From Phytoseiulus persimilis (taxonomy: Eukaryota > Arthropoda > Arachnida > Mesostigmata > Phytoseiidae): DNA of 64,000 nucleotides. The position numbers and the translations under genes were made by a program. The stretch is taken from contig CM075101.1 of assembly GCA_037576195.1 (NCBI GenBank), positions 29,140,001 to 29,204,000 of the forward strand, given 5' to 3'. This document shows positions 47,626 to 60,408 of this stretch, in pieces. Within the stretch, counting starts at the first letter, position 1, and the number at the start of each line of letters is the position of its first letter. The notes below the pieces were generated by a model that searched no databases, was not told where the DNA came from, and worked only from the letters and a program-made list of their open reading frames with translations.

Positions 47626-49818
47626 TCATCCGACTTAGTCAATGAGCGCGATCGCGAGACAGGCTAAACAGTCGAATCGAAATTCTCCGAGGAAAAGGCA
47701 AACGAGGAAAAACGAGTCAGCTGAGAAAAACTCAGAAACGTCATTGCGGGGTCGTTGTGATTGATGAAAACTCGAATTCGATGGAAACAGTGAGGAACGT
47801 TCGTTTGTGGTCTAGTAGAGGAGGCGGACTGTGCTCGACCGAGTGACGTTGGGAGATCGGTTGAATTTTTTTTTTCGTCTAAAATTGATACAAATTGAGA
47901 CTGAAAGTCGTTCGTTCCTCCGCCCCGAGGTGACGCTCTCCGGAGGATATCCACAGCCGGCCCGGGATCGCTAAGCAGCTGCCGCGGTGGCTGCTGTGCC
48001 GGTCGAAACATTCATTTGTTCGACTGCAGAAGAATCCAAACTTTTCGTTCCGGCAGTCATGCGTTTATCGCTCACTGTTCCGCTATCTATCTATGTCTGG
48101 ACGAACCTTTCCTACAGAATCAGAGGACCCGGCCCGAGTTTTGTTCGACCGTGTTCTTCGAGCAGCTCCTTGAGATATCATTCCAGGAACGGAGTGTCTG
48201 TTCCGTTCGGCTGGGGCCTAGTGCTATCCAATCAACGACGACGAGTGCCCCGAGCTTGGAGTCCTCGGCGTGATTCTACATGAGGTACAAAGAGCTGAAA
48301 GAGCAAGAAACACTAGGAGCGTTATCTGGATAGCGTCCAGTCGTAAAGGGGTCCGAGAGTGTATTTAACAGGGAGCGACAAAAGTGCGTCGGTGGTTTGT
48401 CTCCTCGTACTGGCTCTGCGTAGTCATAATGCAGCTGCTTTCGGTGGAATTTGTTCGCTCCATTCTGACTCCATCTGGCTGTAACGAAGCTCTGCTGTAT
48501 CTATCTTTCTGTTTGGCTCGTTTATTCGCTCCTCATTGCTTGGCCGGCACGGCGACCGGCCGCTCGCTGGACAGGCGGACTCGGACTCTGGCTCGAACTG
48601 TGAGCTCACTCACCATTACCGAATGCGGGCACGTCCCGACCGTGCTGCCCATACCATACACTGACCGGTCAATGGGGTTGCTAGGTTGGCTTTGTTGCCT
48701 TATTTAAGGCAAGCCACTAGCCCGCGAATGCGGACCCGTCTTTGTGCCCTCCGTTTAGTACGTCGTCTAGATTTGTTTGTTTGTTTTCTCTCTCATTTAG
48801 GGACCGATAACTTTTTAGACAGCAGTCCCGCGGAGCGGCTCAAAGCTGCCGTCGGCTGAAAACAAAGATGGGGTTGGAGCCGCAGAATGTTATGATTGCT
48901 GCCAACGTCATGTCTCTGAAATACGACACTTCAAGTCTAGGGCCGGGCTCACGCATCGGTCAGAGTCGTGGAACGAGGCTCCCAGAGAGGCTCCTCAGCC
49001 GATCCGTCGGAAAACTTTCGAGCGAATCGGTTGTCAGGGGCGAGGGATCGCGACTCTGACTTCGATGATATCTAACAAGACGTTCACGCTCATGACTCCA
49101 TGACATCTTAGATGGATGCTCCCGGTGCCTCGTTATCGATGGTGGTCGGGATGCCTCGGTCCGCAGCAACAAGTGATCCGAACTCGATTAGCGACGATGG
49201 CGGAGGCGGCAACAATAGCGACATCACAGCAGCGAGGAGTGATAGTTAACAGTTTGACCTCAGGAAATATTCACTACGGCCTCACTCGCTGGTCGACTCC
49301 GTGTCGGCCGGAACAGGAGAGCTCGCGGTGAGGACTATATACTTATATGACAGTCACAACCGCGGCGGTCGAGACACCGCGGCGTGCCCAGAATTGCGCT
49401 GCTTGACAGATATGTAGCGAGCGTTGTTGATCGCCGCAGTGGCTGTGGATATCGAGGTGGTTGCAACCCTACGGAGCTGATGCGAAAAAATTATTCAACT
49501 CCTCCAGGACGGGTAAGCCTCGCTCGAAAAAAGACCCGACAAACACCGCCACCCCGGGGTAACTCCGAGTTTCTCATGGAGACTGACATCGGGCCACCGA
49601 GCGCCGATGGTTAGCTGGTGTCCCGCTCGCTCGGACAGAACGTTTTCAGGCCCCCGCGCGGGAAGGGGTATTCTTCAAAAGCGTTGCTGCTCCGCACGCG
49701 ACGGAAGAAATGCAGGAGGTTGCACGAGGGACAGAGCCCGCCTATTGATGGCCTCGCTCTCTCTTAATGGACTGAGCAATAACTCCGATTCCCGTGGAAG
49801 CGACTGCAGCGAAGGTTC

Positions 49819-49910
49819 GTGGTGGTGGTGGTGGCGGCGGCGGCGGTGGTGATAGCATCGACTGTGTTGGTGGTAACGGTCGTGGTGGCGGTCGTGATGG
49901 TGGTGGGCAT
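49819..49910. repeat. GGT/GGC triplet repeat
   Basis: GGT units, then GGC units, then interrupted GGT/CGT units. On one strand it would encode Gly/Val/Trp runs, on the other Thr/Ala runs. No exon context supports translation. Confidence 0.85.
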
Positions 49911-50751
49911 CACAACAGAGCCGAGCTCGACGGCGGAGAGTGAGAGGCTCTCATTAGCATACCGCAGCCTAATTTTATCCGTCCCAAGCAATGGCGTTGT
50001 ACCAACATCGAGCCGGCGTTATAGCTGTGTCAGGAATAGTGTGATAGAATCCGACAGGGAGATTCAGGACGAGAAACGGGGGAGATGATGGTTGTTTTAT
50101 TTTCATCGCTACAGACCTCTATGGGATTCGAGACGCGGTCTGAAAGTTCTGCGAAGCAGGGACTCTCCGGAGTTCTGGAAGTTGTAACCCGGAGCTGGCG
50201 AGCATGTGGGCGACGTGCAATAATCAAGTGCAGCCACACGCCGCTGCTCGGGGCTCCTCCGCCAAAACTACCAACAGCCAGCCAGCCAGGCAGACGGACA
50301 GACCACCAACTACCTCGGCACGCGGACATTCCTCGGGAAGAATCCGGAGCGCTGCTGGATGTGATTTCATAAAAACATGCCCCTCGCCTCCGCCAACGCT
50401 TCTTCCCGAGCTGGGTTCGTGCAGGAGGGACGTGCATGCGTAGACTCATAGAGGGAACTCTCCACGCGCGCCTTCCTTGAGAATTCCTTTGTTGTCGCAA
50501 GAAGTTTCCAACACTCCGCTCCTCCGGGGTTTGCATCGCCGTCGTAGTGTATGAGATTTTAATAAATCTACGTCCGTTCCTCGACCTGTTGCGGCTTGTC
50601 ACCCCAGGAATAGCCTTCGCCGTTTTCTTGTATCTTTCGACCGGGTCGACGAGTCTCGAGCCAAGCGTCGACGTCGAGCAACCTCATTCAAAGGTGACGA
50701 TATAAATACTGATAAAGGCAATCCAAGGGCGGTGTGAGCGATGGCTCGATG

Positions 50752-50765
50752 TTTTTTTTTTTTTT
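50752..50765. repeat. Poly-T run, 14 bases
   Basis: Fourteen T lie about 65 bases upstream of the DENND4 start codon, inside the presumed first intron. They probably contribute to the pyrimidine tract region before the 5' acceptors. Confidence 0.9.
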
Positions 50766-50830
50766 GCGAAGACTCCCGAAACGAATGATTGCAGATTTGC
50801 GGAAAAATTGCAGGCAAAGCCATCCTCAGC

Positions 50831-53800
50831 ATGGACGGGGATCCGCGAAGGCTCGTGGATTACTTCGTGGTCGCTGGCATCTCGGATGAGCCAAGCCAGA
50901 TGCAGGACACAACAGAGCTCGAGGAGCAACTCCCAATCACTGACATAGCTGTGGTCATCGCCTCACAAAAGGAGCAAGCCCCTCTGGAGTACCACTGCAT
51001 TGAGCGAACACCCTCAGGCCACTCAGCCGACCTGAACCACGGTAGCATCCGGTGTCAGACGGTGTTCCTCTGCTACCGAAGAGGACTCGACAAGCCTCCA
51101 CTCACAGACATCGGGTAAGTTGGGCTTGGGGCCGCCTCCAGGGCCGCGATATTCGATTGCTCAACAACTGTGAGTTTTCGTGCTGCGAGACCGATCCCAT
51201 CAGCATTTGAGCCCGCTCAACTGTGTCTCACGCATGCAGTCGCACTCGCCGGCGAGGTCGTAAAACGTCCCCATTGTTATTATTCACTTTCGTACTCGAC
51301 TCAGTTACGAGTTTGTGGTTTCGCTGGCCGGACAGATAGAGGAACTGGCCGAGCGAACAGTTTCCCCGGACCGAGAGAGCCCCGCGACGTTGATTGAGGG
51401 CTGCAGGCCTCGCGAGCGGAACCTAACCGCGAATTTAATTTCAGCGTCCTCTATGAAGATAAGCAGCGAATCATGCCTGACAGTGAACTTCTCGACACCA
51501 CGCCTTATGGCCGAGTGGCCAACGTAAACAACTCATCGTCGTCAAGAACTTTCCTGACGTTCCGAAGAGCTCCTGAAACGGCGTCTTCAAACACTCTGGT
51601 GGTGAAGGATATTTGCGTCATCTTGGCGAGCAAGGGAGAGAGTCCCCCGCACGCGTACTGCAAAATCGATCAAAACCTCAACAAAGGCGTCATCGGTACC
51701 GACGTCTACATCTGCTATAAGAAGTCTGTTCACAGGCCGCCGTATATCCTCTACCGACCGGAGACCATACTCCGTTTTCCATCGTACGATAAACGCCAGT
51801 TCCCTCTGCCACAAGAAGTTCACCTGTTCAGTCTTCCGCTGGGCGCGACGGTCGAGAAATGGAAGACCTATTGGGAGAAGCCCGTCCCCGAATTCGCCAC
51901 GTTCGTTTTCACTTCTCAGACGGCGACCAGGGCCTACGGTGCTTCGTTGAGCTTCTACGAGCCGTACGAGCCCAACGCCGAGGAACTCGCCATGCTCGGC
52001 CCCGTCGGCGAGAAGGAGAAGTGCTACGCGACGAAAAGCATCTGCGTCGTTTCGCGGTATCCGTTCTTCAAGATTTTCAAGAAATTCCTCCAATTCATCT
52101 TCACTCAGAGCACGAGCCTGAGACGCGAGAACTCCATCGAGCAGTACATAATGCATTTCACCTTCAACATCCCACTCCCGTCTATCGAACGGCCCCGAGT
52201 CACAGTCCCTCTGAACTCGGATCATAGTTTGGCGCTTCGGCATCTGACCGATACGTCTCTACCGACGTCGGGGGCTTCGTTCTTGGAACTGCTGGGGAGT
52301 CTCGGCCCTGACAACTGTATACTTACGCTCCTAGTCGTTCTCACCGAGAACAAAATTCTCATCCACTCGCTCAGGCCCGAGCTGGTTTCGTTCGTGACGG
52401 AGGCCCTGGTGTCGGCCTGTTTCCCGCTGAGCTGGCAATGCCCCTACGTTCCGCTGTGCCCGCTCGGTCTGGCGGAAATACTCATGGCTCCTTTGCCGTT
52501 CTTGGTTGGCGTGGACTCGAGATATTTCGATCTTCACGAACTACCCAGCGATGTGATTTGTGTTGATCTCGATACGAATAGCATCTACATACCCGAAGAG
52601 AAGCAATACCTCAACCCACGGATGATGCCGAAAAGAGCGACCAGGAAACTGAGGCAGACGCTTTCCGACCTCTTCGATAAAGTGGGCCAGTACCGCATCC
52701 AATACCACGAGATTCACACCTCGATAAAGGACAGGACCGAGGCCGACTTCGCAGTCCTGCGCAAAGAACGGGATCTTGATCTACAGATTCAGGACGCCTT
52801 CCTGAAATTTATGGTGGAAACCCTCCGGGACTTCCGTCAATTCCTCCGGCCCGTTACCGAAAAGCCCAAAAATGTGACCGCTGAGACGCTATTCGACGTG
52901 GAAAACTTCTTGCGAACGAGAGACAAAGCCCACCAGGAATTCTATTTCCTCCTCGTCGAAACGCAGATGTTCAGCCGCCTGGTCGAAGAGCGAAGTTTTC
53001 TATCAGAGAACGATCATTGTCTGGCCTTCTTCGATCAATGCTGCGACCAGTGCGACGGCTCAGGCCAAGTTTGCGACGACTTGTTGCACCTCGATGCTAG
53101 CGAAGACAACCACACCGCGTACATCGCGCCCCCGGAACCTCCGTCGGATCCCGAGCTTCTCAAGTTCAACGGTTGGACCCGCCTAAACTTTGAGAATTTC
53201 ACTGGAATGTTCATCGATGACAGGGCGTTGGACGGTGGGTGAATGTTATAGCGAATTTTCCCAATGTTAGGACACACGAAGGAGCTTTCCTAACGCGGGC
53301 CTGTTCCGTTACAGAGCAGGACAACGGGTCGACGTTCGCAGATGACGACTACCCGGGAAGTCCTGTAATAAAACGGACGAAGCACGAAGTTAAGTCGGCC
53401 ATAAAGTCAGCTAGACAGCAGAACGAAGTTCCCGCTAGATGGGGTCGTGTGCTCCTCAGCGCTTGCTACTCAATTTGGTTCGTCCATCTGCCGTCGTACT
53501 TGGCGACCATCCCGGAATCGGAACGGCCCGCCGCAGTTAGAATGGCCTTCCAGATCTTGTGTGATGCCCAGCATAGACTAACTCATCCTGTCGATGAGGT
53601 GCGTTGGGAAGGTGTCTCCAGTTCAGAGCTTCCGTACACCCTGATGCTGCTAGAAATCACCTTGGATCGGTTCGCTCCGCTCTCACATGGTTCGATGTTC
53701 CTTTCAGGTTTGCTACCGAGTCATTCTTTCGCAGTGCGCGATTTTGTCGCAGCCTGCTCTGGCCGTGAAAGTTCTGATGGAGACGAAGCAACGGAAGATA

Positions 53801-56504
53801 TTCCTGAACGCCATGACACACGGCTATTACAATAAAGCGGTTATGGTCTCTTCGTGGCCGCAGTCGAGGGCATGGAAGAGACTCAAGAATGTCATCTTTG
53901 GCGTGGCGCAGTTTAAAACGGCCCTGCGGAAAAGTCGAACGACTTCAGTCGCGGCGAGTACGACTTCTTTGGAAGGCATCACCCGGATGCCGTCAACGCT
54001 GTCGCTGCCTCGCGGCTACAAGGAAACCTACAGTGAGTCATGAGCAGCAGTTTTCTGAGTTTTCGAAAGAGCCCGTTCCGGTTTTCGAGCTTTTAGCGAA
54101 TGCTAAAAGCTAGCTTCCCGATCGGCTCCCGGCTATGAGCGATTCGCAAGCCAACAACGTCATCCTTCGCGCGCTCGGCCTGAATTCTCCCTTGAGTTTT
54201 TTTCTTTGTTTGCTTACAGTGCCGTCAGCCGGAGTTCTGATGGGTGGGGCAACTTCCAGACAGACAACACCCACAAGAACGCCCACTAACACTCTCAGAC
54301 GGAGCAAGAGCTGTGAGGCGTCTCTCTCGATGGAGAAATGCATCAGAGAAGAGTCGGCTTTTATCAAATTTCGGGTGAGTAACCGAGTACATCATAATTG
54401 ATAGTCATCGACTCGACGATATCGATGTCGCCAGGAAAAAACGCATTCAGAATTGATCGGTATCTAAAGAGGATTGTTCGCGAGGAGAACTGTCTGCTAA
54501 TCCAGTCATTGATTGCCTTTCCTGTTCAGACCGCTCCTGCCTCAATGACTCTCCTCGAGCAGCCACGAGAGTTTTTCGCTAAGACCGTAAGCCCCTCACT
54601 TCAACGCATGGGAAACTACGGATCAGGACTGCTCCAGAGTTTACTCAAGGATCGATCAAATCTCTCTAAAATTCGTCGCTTCTCCGCCGGCCCCACTCGA
54701 CAGCCAGACCTGTCTGATCTGAGGTGATCTCCGCTGGAATGTTGATCTAGACTCTCCGAGCGCGACGAAGCTCGCTCCGTGAATTCCCTTTCGAGCGAAG
54801 TTCTTGAGAGAAACAATGATTGATTGGTGGCTGTCGCAAGTTTGCCAGACCTGTCTCCGTCCACAGGCAATTGTATAACAGCGCGATTCCGATTGCAGAC
54901 GTCCAAACAGCTCTCCGATCGCTCGAGCGGTGCCTGCGAGCGGAATGGATGTCATGGGCAATCTGCGCTCAATGGCTTCGCGTCTCAGCTCGATGATCAA
55001 CACGGATTCTTATCGGATTCCTGCCTCACGATCACTGGACCAAATGTTCAATAAAATGCCTCCTCATGAGGCGAGCTACAATGGCTTTACGCACGAGAAC
55101 GCGGCTGGGAAGGTGGCCAGCGGGTCCGTGCATATAACAATCAGTTCCTGTTGTCAATGCGTCAGCTGCAAAAGTCTCGTTTATGATGAGGAAATCATGA
55201 GCGGTTGGACCGCGGACGATTCGAATCTCAAAACGAAATGCTGGTGCAACGCCTCGTTCGTTCCTCAACTCTACGTCACAGTCAAAGATCGCCGAGGTCT
55301 ACACAAAGAGGTACATCAAGCTCATTCGTGACGTCTCACTTCGCTGCCTGAGCCCGTTGCTCAAAAAGGGATTCATGTATCGGCGAAGCTATCGAGCTTG
55401 GGTCGCATCGGAGACTCGGATCATCCGAATGACGTCTTTACTCACGTCTGGAATTCGGTTTTCAGGAGAACTCTGCTCCATGCGACTTCACAGTGCCTTA
55501 TCTTAGTCCTCTGGTTCTACAGAAAGAAGTGGAAAACGTCCTCGAAGCCGGCAGTGAAATTTTCACACGGCCCAACTTCGTAGACGAACATCCGATCATT
55601 TACTGGAATCTAGTAAGCATTTCTCACGATCCGACTCGGCTCTCAGAACCGTTCCCCCCACAGAATCGACGCCGCTCCCAAATCTAACTCGGGGTTCTCT
55701 TTTCCTCCAAGGTGTGGTATTTCCATCGTCTGAAGCTTCCGACGAACATTGGTCAGCTTTGCATACGTAGTGGCATCCTGCATAAAGGTTTGCAGAGCTC
55801 TCAAGAAGATTCGACGATATCGAAATCTTCTGTCATCGTAAAAACGCTCTGGGATAATCCGAAGTTGCACGATTGCGTGACGCCGCCTCTATACACAGTT
55901 TATAAGCCGGGCGACCTGTATATAGATGAGAATGATCCTCTGGGCTTCAAGCGGTGAGTTCTGGCGTGAGGAGGAGAATCGTCCTTCGGGCTACCCGGCC
56001 GCCAGCTCGAGGAGCTTTACTACATCGAAGACGTCACAGAAATGACATGTCGAACTGAATTCCAGCGCTGGTAGAGCCATACTCGATCACATGAAATCTG
56101 GCAGTGAGAACAATGTCCGGGACGCGGTCCTGTTTCTGATGAGAGAACGTCAGAAGTGGAAATTCAAGAGGAATCCCTCGATATACAGGGAGATTCTCTT
56201 TTTGCTCATATTGGAATTCGGGGCCAACATCATCAATCCAGGTGAGTTCCACAAATCCCCTCCGTCTTCAAAGCACTCTCTATGCTATTTTGTTCATCGA
56301 GACTTCGATACCTTTCGTCGTCCATGGGATCTCACTGACGATCTTGAAGTTTTGAATTGCGTTTCAGAATGGCTGGATCGAGAATACCACCGAGTTTACG
56401 ACGAACTTTGCAGTTATCGGAACCAGATTTTCCACTACGACCGATACCCGTCGCTTCATGCGCGTTTTGCCCGGAGATACTTCGGAGATCTTGACCTCTT
56501 CTAG
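50831..56504 (+). CDS. DENND4 (Crag): DENN domain-containing protein 4 (Crag-like Rab GEF)
   Basis: This is a guanine nucleotide exchange factor for Rab GTPases of the DENND4/Crag family, which activate Rab10 in exocytic and basement-membrane traffic. Eleven coding exons are supported by GT-AG sites in matching phase: 50831-51114, 51445-53234, 53315-53598, 53708-54032, 54220-54374, 54530-54723, 54899-55310, 55466-55612, 55712-55953, 56066-56241 and 56368-56504. They total 4146 bases (1381 residues). An MABP-type region (about residues 40-200) is followed by the uDENN, cDENN (around [25 protein letters not shown]) and dDENN parts, then a PPR-like helical region ([17 protein letters not shown]). 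A cysteine-pair segment precedes the family signature [14 protein letters not shown]. The C-terminus includes [12 protein letters not shown] and [10 protein letters not shown]. At 1381 residues it is shorter than vertebrate members, mainly in the linker after the PPR region. The start ATG ([16 protein letters not shown]) matches the family N-terminus. Confidence 0.95.
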
Positions 56505-57120
56505 TTGCAATATGCAAACGCAATAGTTTAAGGTTGTTGGGCCCAACTCGGGTTTCCACAACAGGTACCAAAGAATAGGTTCACCTGATTTCTCCGTCTT
56601 TTCCGCGTGACAGGAACAGTTTCGATGTAAATCTCATAGCGATGACATCATGAACATATCGTCCAGTTTCGTTGTGAAATCGAGTTCGGAGTCTGCGGGG
56701 AAGACTCCTCGCAACAAGAACTCATCTTTTGAAAAATAGTGACCTGATGTTTCCTGAGAGAGTAAAAGTAGTTTTGTACAGTTGGACTTTTTCCCAAGGA
56801 AAAGGCTGCGCAGGAGCGTAAAAACGTTTGTTCGTTTCTCGCCGGTCTCCGCAATCCTTGTCGATCTCTTCATCCGATGAGACAACTAAGTTCATTCCTT
56901 CACGCACCGCGCGGTGAAGGTTAGGGAAGCGATCGATCGACGTTCATGGCGGATGCGGCGACGGAAACTCGATGCGATGAAATCATCGGCAACGATCTGC
57001 CCTCGAGTATATTTACACGTTGTTGGTGTTGGGATCTACGTTATCAACTTTCGACTGTTCGTCTGTGGGTATCTGTACAAAGCATGTTCACACCGTTTTG
57101 ATATATTTCGTAGCTGAGAA

Positions 57121-57126
57121 AATAAA
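57121..57126 (+). terminator. Polyadenylation signal AATAAA of DENND4
   Basis: A canonical AATAAA lies about 617 bases after the DENND4 stop, with no other gene on this strand between. The 3' UTR would therefore end around 57.14-57.15 kb. Confidence 0.6.
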
Positions 57127-57280
57127 ACGAAACTGGGACAAGTATCATTCACGACTCTTTTTCATGCTCAATGTGGCGAGAGAAACTCAAATATCCAGAA
57201 CGAGAGCTAGACTGAACTGTGGATGCTAACGGATAGTAGATAACGATGATAGTTCTTCTTCGCGTGTAGAAAAGTAAATA

Positions 57281-57286
57281 TTTATT
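57281..57286 (-). terminator. Polyadenylation signal AATAAA of Lon (minus strand)
   Basis: TTTATT on the plus strand is AATAAA on the minus strand, about 200 bases beyond the Lon stop. With the DENND4 signal at 57121, the two convergent transcripts would end within roughly 150 bases of each other and probably do not overlap, or only slightly. Confidence 0.6.
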
Positions 57287-57486
57287 CATTTCAATAACCT
57301 ACGATCGCGAGCCGATTTTTAGAGGGACTCTACTAATTTCCTCCTGTCCCAGAAGGCACCGAGCGTTCATCGTGTTTCTAGTTCTAAGTTTACATTCTGT
57401 ACAGGTTTTGACGACTTCATTCTCGACCGGTGTGGGCTGGCGCCCTCCAACAATTAACTTGTCTCCATCACGGGATCCGCGGGAGA

Positions 57487-60408
57487 TTAGAAAACGATCT
57501 TCGACACTTCCTCGTAATCGTTGACGAAATGAGCTTCAATATCTGCACGAACGAAGTCGGGCAGATCGCTGAAATCTTTGCGGTTACCCTCTGGCAACAC
57601 AACGAGCTTGACCCCACTCCGCTTCGCAGCGATGACTTTCTCCCGGATTCCACCGACGGGAAGAACCTTCCCTGTCAGGGAGACTTCACCGGTCATCGCT
57701 AATCCCTTCTTCACCGGGAGGTCCCTCGCTAAACTTATCAAAGCGGTCACCATGGTTATTCCGGCACTCGGCCCGTCTTTGGGGGTGGCCCCTTCGGGCA
57801 CGTGGAGGTGAATCTTGGCAAACCGCAAGTATTTGTTGTCTGGATCCGTCTTGGCCAGGAAGTTCTTCGCAACAGAATGCGCTATCGAAACGCTTTCTTT
57901 CATGACGTCACCGAGGTGACCGGTTATGTGGACACCCGCCTTGCCCTCCTTGAAATCGACGGGCTCTGTCAATGTTGTCTCGATGTATAAGGTCGCGCCC
58001 CCCATAGCGGTCCATGCCAATCCGGTCACGACGCCGGGCGGTGTGACGTCGTAGATGCCTTCATTGACGAAAATTGGCTTCCCGACGAAATCTTGGAGAT
58101 TCGCTTCACTAACTGCGACAGTATCGGCCTCTTTGCTCACAATTTTGAACGCCGATTTCCTGAAAATCTTCTCTATGTGCTTCTGTAGATTCCTGACACC
58201 GCTCTCGCGAGCGTAGTGTTTGATTAGGTTCTGTATCGCTTCTTTGTCTACGGTGATTTTGTCGTCAGTGAGTCCGGTGGCAGTCCTGGCTTGTGGTATC
58301 AAGTACATTTGCGCTATGCTGACCTTTTCCTCGGGAACGTATCCGCTGACTTCAATCATCTCCATACGATCTCTGAGAGGGTCGGGGATTGTATCCAGGA
58401 CGTTGGCTGTGCAGATGAATAGTACCTGAAAAGTCCGATAGGATGGTGTACATCATTCACATTTTACAGTATTGGCAAATCTCATCCATCGTTCGATTGA
58501 ATCTTCTGAAGCAGGTACGAGCTCGGCGGTTGTGACTCTGTGATGGATCGTAGCGAGTTGAATCATCAATGAGCATCATATGGAATGAAATGGGCGACTT
58601 ACTTTCGAGAGGTCAATGTTCAGATCGAGGTAGTGATCCAGGAAGTTCGCGTTCTGTTCCGGGTCCAGAACCTCCAGGAGAGCTGAACTTGGATCACCTT
58701 GATGGCCGCGTCCGATTTTGTCAACTTCATCTATCAATACCAAAGGATTCTCGGTTTGTACTTTCTTCAGGCACTGAACAAGCTTCCCAGGCATCGCACC
58801 AACGTAAGTTCTTCGATGTCCTTTGATCTCCGCAACATCAGTCATCCCACCCACGGAGAATCTGAAGTATTCTCTGTTGAGGGCTTTGGCGATTGATTTG
58901 GCGATGCTCGTTTTACCGACTCCCGGCGGGCCGTGGAAACAGAGAATTTTTCCTTGCGTGCTCCCCTTGAGTTGACTCACAGCTATGAATTCAAGGATAC
59001 GCTTCTTGACATCGTCCATTCCGTAATGATCTTCTTCAAGGGCATTCTTAGCACGTTCCAGATCTAGGTTTTCCTCGGAAAACTTGCCCCACGGTAACGA
59101 AATCAACCACTGCAGATAGTTCCTGGTGACACTGAATTCACTGGAATGACTGTCGAGGAACGAGAGTTTGTTCAATTCTTCCTCCATGACTTTAGTGACC
59201 TGCTCCGGCATCTTGAGCTCTTTCATCTTCTGTCGACATTTCTCTTCGATGGCGTCTTTGTCTTCTTTCTCAAGACCGAGCTCTTTCTTGATTACTTTGA
59301 GCTGTTCTTGCAGCATGAATTTGCGGTGCTGCTGTTTCACTTTGTCTTCGACTTCTTTACCAATTTTTTGCTGCAATTTTGTCAATTCTAACTCCTTTTT
59401 GAGCAGAGCAAGGGCCAAATACAACCTCTTGGGTATGTTTTGCTCAGTCAGAATCTCTTGCAGCTCGACGGACTCCCCAGCAGTCAGTGCGGCGCTGAGG
59501 TCACTCAAATAAACCGGGTTATCGACAACCTGGTGACCAGAGTGGATGACTTGCTTAATGGACTCCCGGTAGAGGGGGTTCATTGAGATGATATCCCGGA
59601 TGGTTTTGATGATTTCTTGAGTCACAGCTTTGATTTCCTCCGTTGTTTCGAACGCCTCGTGTACAATGTTTTCAACTTCAACCATCAATACTTTCAGCTT
59701 CTTCTCTTCGGTGGAAATTTTCTCTTGCGCGATGCTTTCCGGCTCGGCTGGGGCTGCTTCGGTTTGTTGAGCGGGTTCTTGCTGGAGACCATCTTCCGTA
59801 GTTTTTCCATTCCGTCGTCTGCGTCTACTCTTTGGTTTCGTGAGCTCGTTTTCAACGATGGAGTCTTCATCAACTAGCTCTTTGACGCGAACTCTACGGT
59901 GGCCCATAACTATGAGTCGGAGCCGATTCCCTATGTCCTGCACTTCATGTATTTGCACAAACGTCCCCACAGGGTGGATATCGTCCAGAGACGCAACTGT
60001 ATCACCTTCGTGGTTATCATTCTTCTTCATGAAAACCCCGGCGTATGGCTGATTCAGTCGAACTTTCTGTTTGATGAGCTGAATCAACGCCGGGTCAGAT
60101 ATTTCGATCATTTTAATGAAGCGTGGAAACACTGGATGTCTGTTCACGGCAAGCACCGGAACCTTCGGCCAGTAATCCGGTACAGTTACAGGTGATAGAG
60201 CAGCGGGCGCTGGAGGAACTTCCTCGAATCCTTCATCGTCCCCGGACTCCGGCAACGTGGAGAAAGAACGCAAACCTCGGACAGAACTGAAGGCGGTCAC
60301 CGATCGTTTCTCTATAAACAATCTCGAGTTGCGGGTGACCGTGGTCAACCTATTTGAGTTTTTCAGAAGGGCACCAAGGGCACGAGACGCCCGAACAACG
60401 CGGAACAT
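57487..60408 (-). CDS. Lonp1: Mitochondrial Lon protease homologue
   Basis: This is an ATP-dependent serine protease of the mitochondrial matrix that degrades misfolded and oxidised proteins. Two coding exons, 60408-58603 and 58425-57487, are joined in phase 0 across a 177-base intron and give 914 residues (human LONP1 959). The N-terminus is basic and rich in Arg, Ser and Leu, a mitochondrial targeting signal. The LON substrate-binding domain starts around [13 protein letters not shown], with an Arg/Glu-rich linker at about residues 195-245 and a coiled-coil middle. The AAA+ module has Walker A GPPGVGKT at 493 and Walker [10 protein letters not shown] near 556. The protease domain has the catalytic serine in PKDGPSAG (residue 822) and the lysine in [11 protein letters not shown] (865). 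Their spacing of 43 equals that of the E. coli enzyme. All key residues are present, so the enzyme should be active. It lies tail to tail with DENND4. Confidence 0.97.

Larger units (their letters stand above)
47630..50830. promoter_or_regulatory. Upstream region of DENND4 (promoter/5' UTR exons)
   Basis: No supported coding gene lies between the unrecognised exon at 47.6 kb and the DENND4 start. The stretch contains GC-rich parts, GGT/GGC triplets and a T run just before the first coding exon. A likely acceptor (AAATTGCAG, ending about 50815) precedes the start codon, so at least one untranslated 5' exon and the promoter should lie upstream. Their positions cannot be fixed by eye. Confidence 0.4.

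Noticed and set aside
16400..47700. Adenylyl/guanylyl cyclase domains in the middle region
   Set aside because: Loose motif order (a TYFF end, a GDxxxxYVG-like stretch, an FADxxGF-like stretch) suggested class III cyclases, but the matches lay in conflicting frames, lacked the catalytic metal-binding and substrate residues, and equally good alternatives existed.
51587..52243. 218-codon minus-strand frame inside DENND4 exon 2
   Set aside because: A codon-bias shadow of the strongly conserved DENND4 coding strand.
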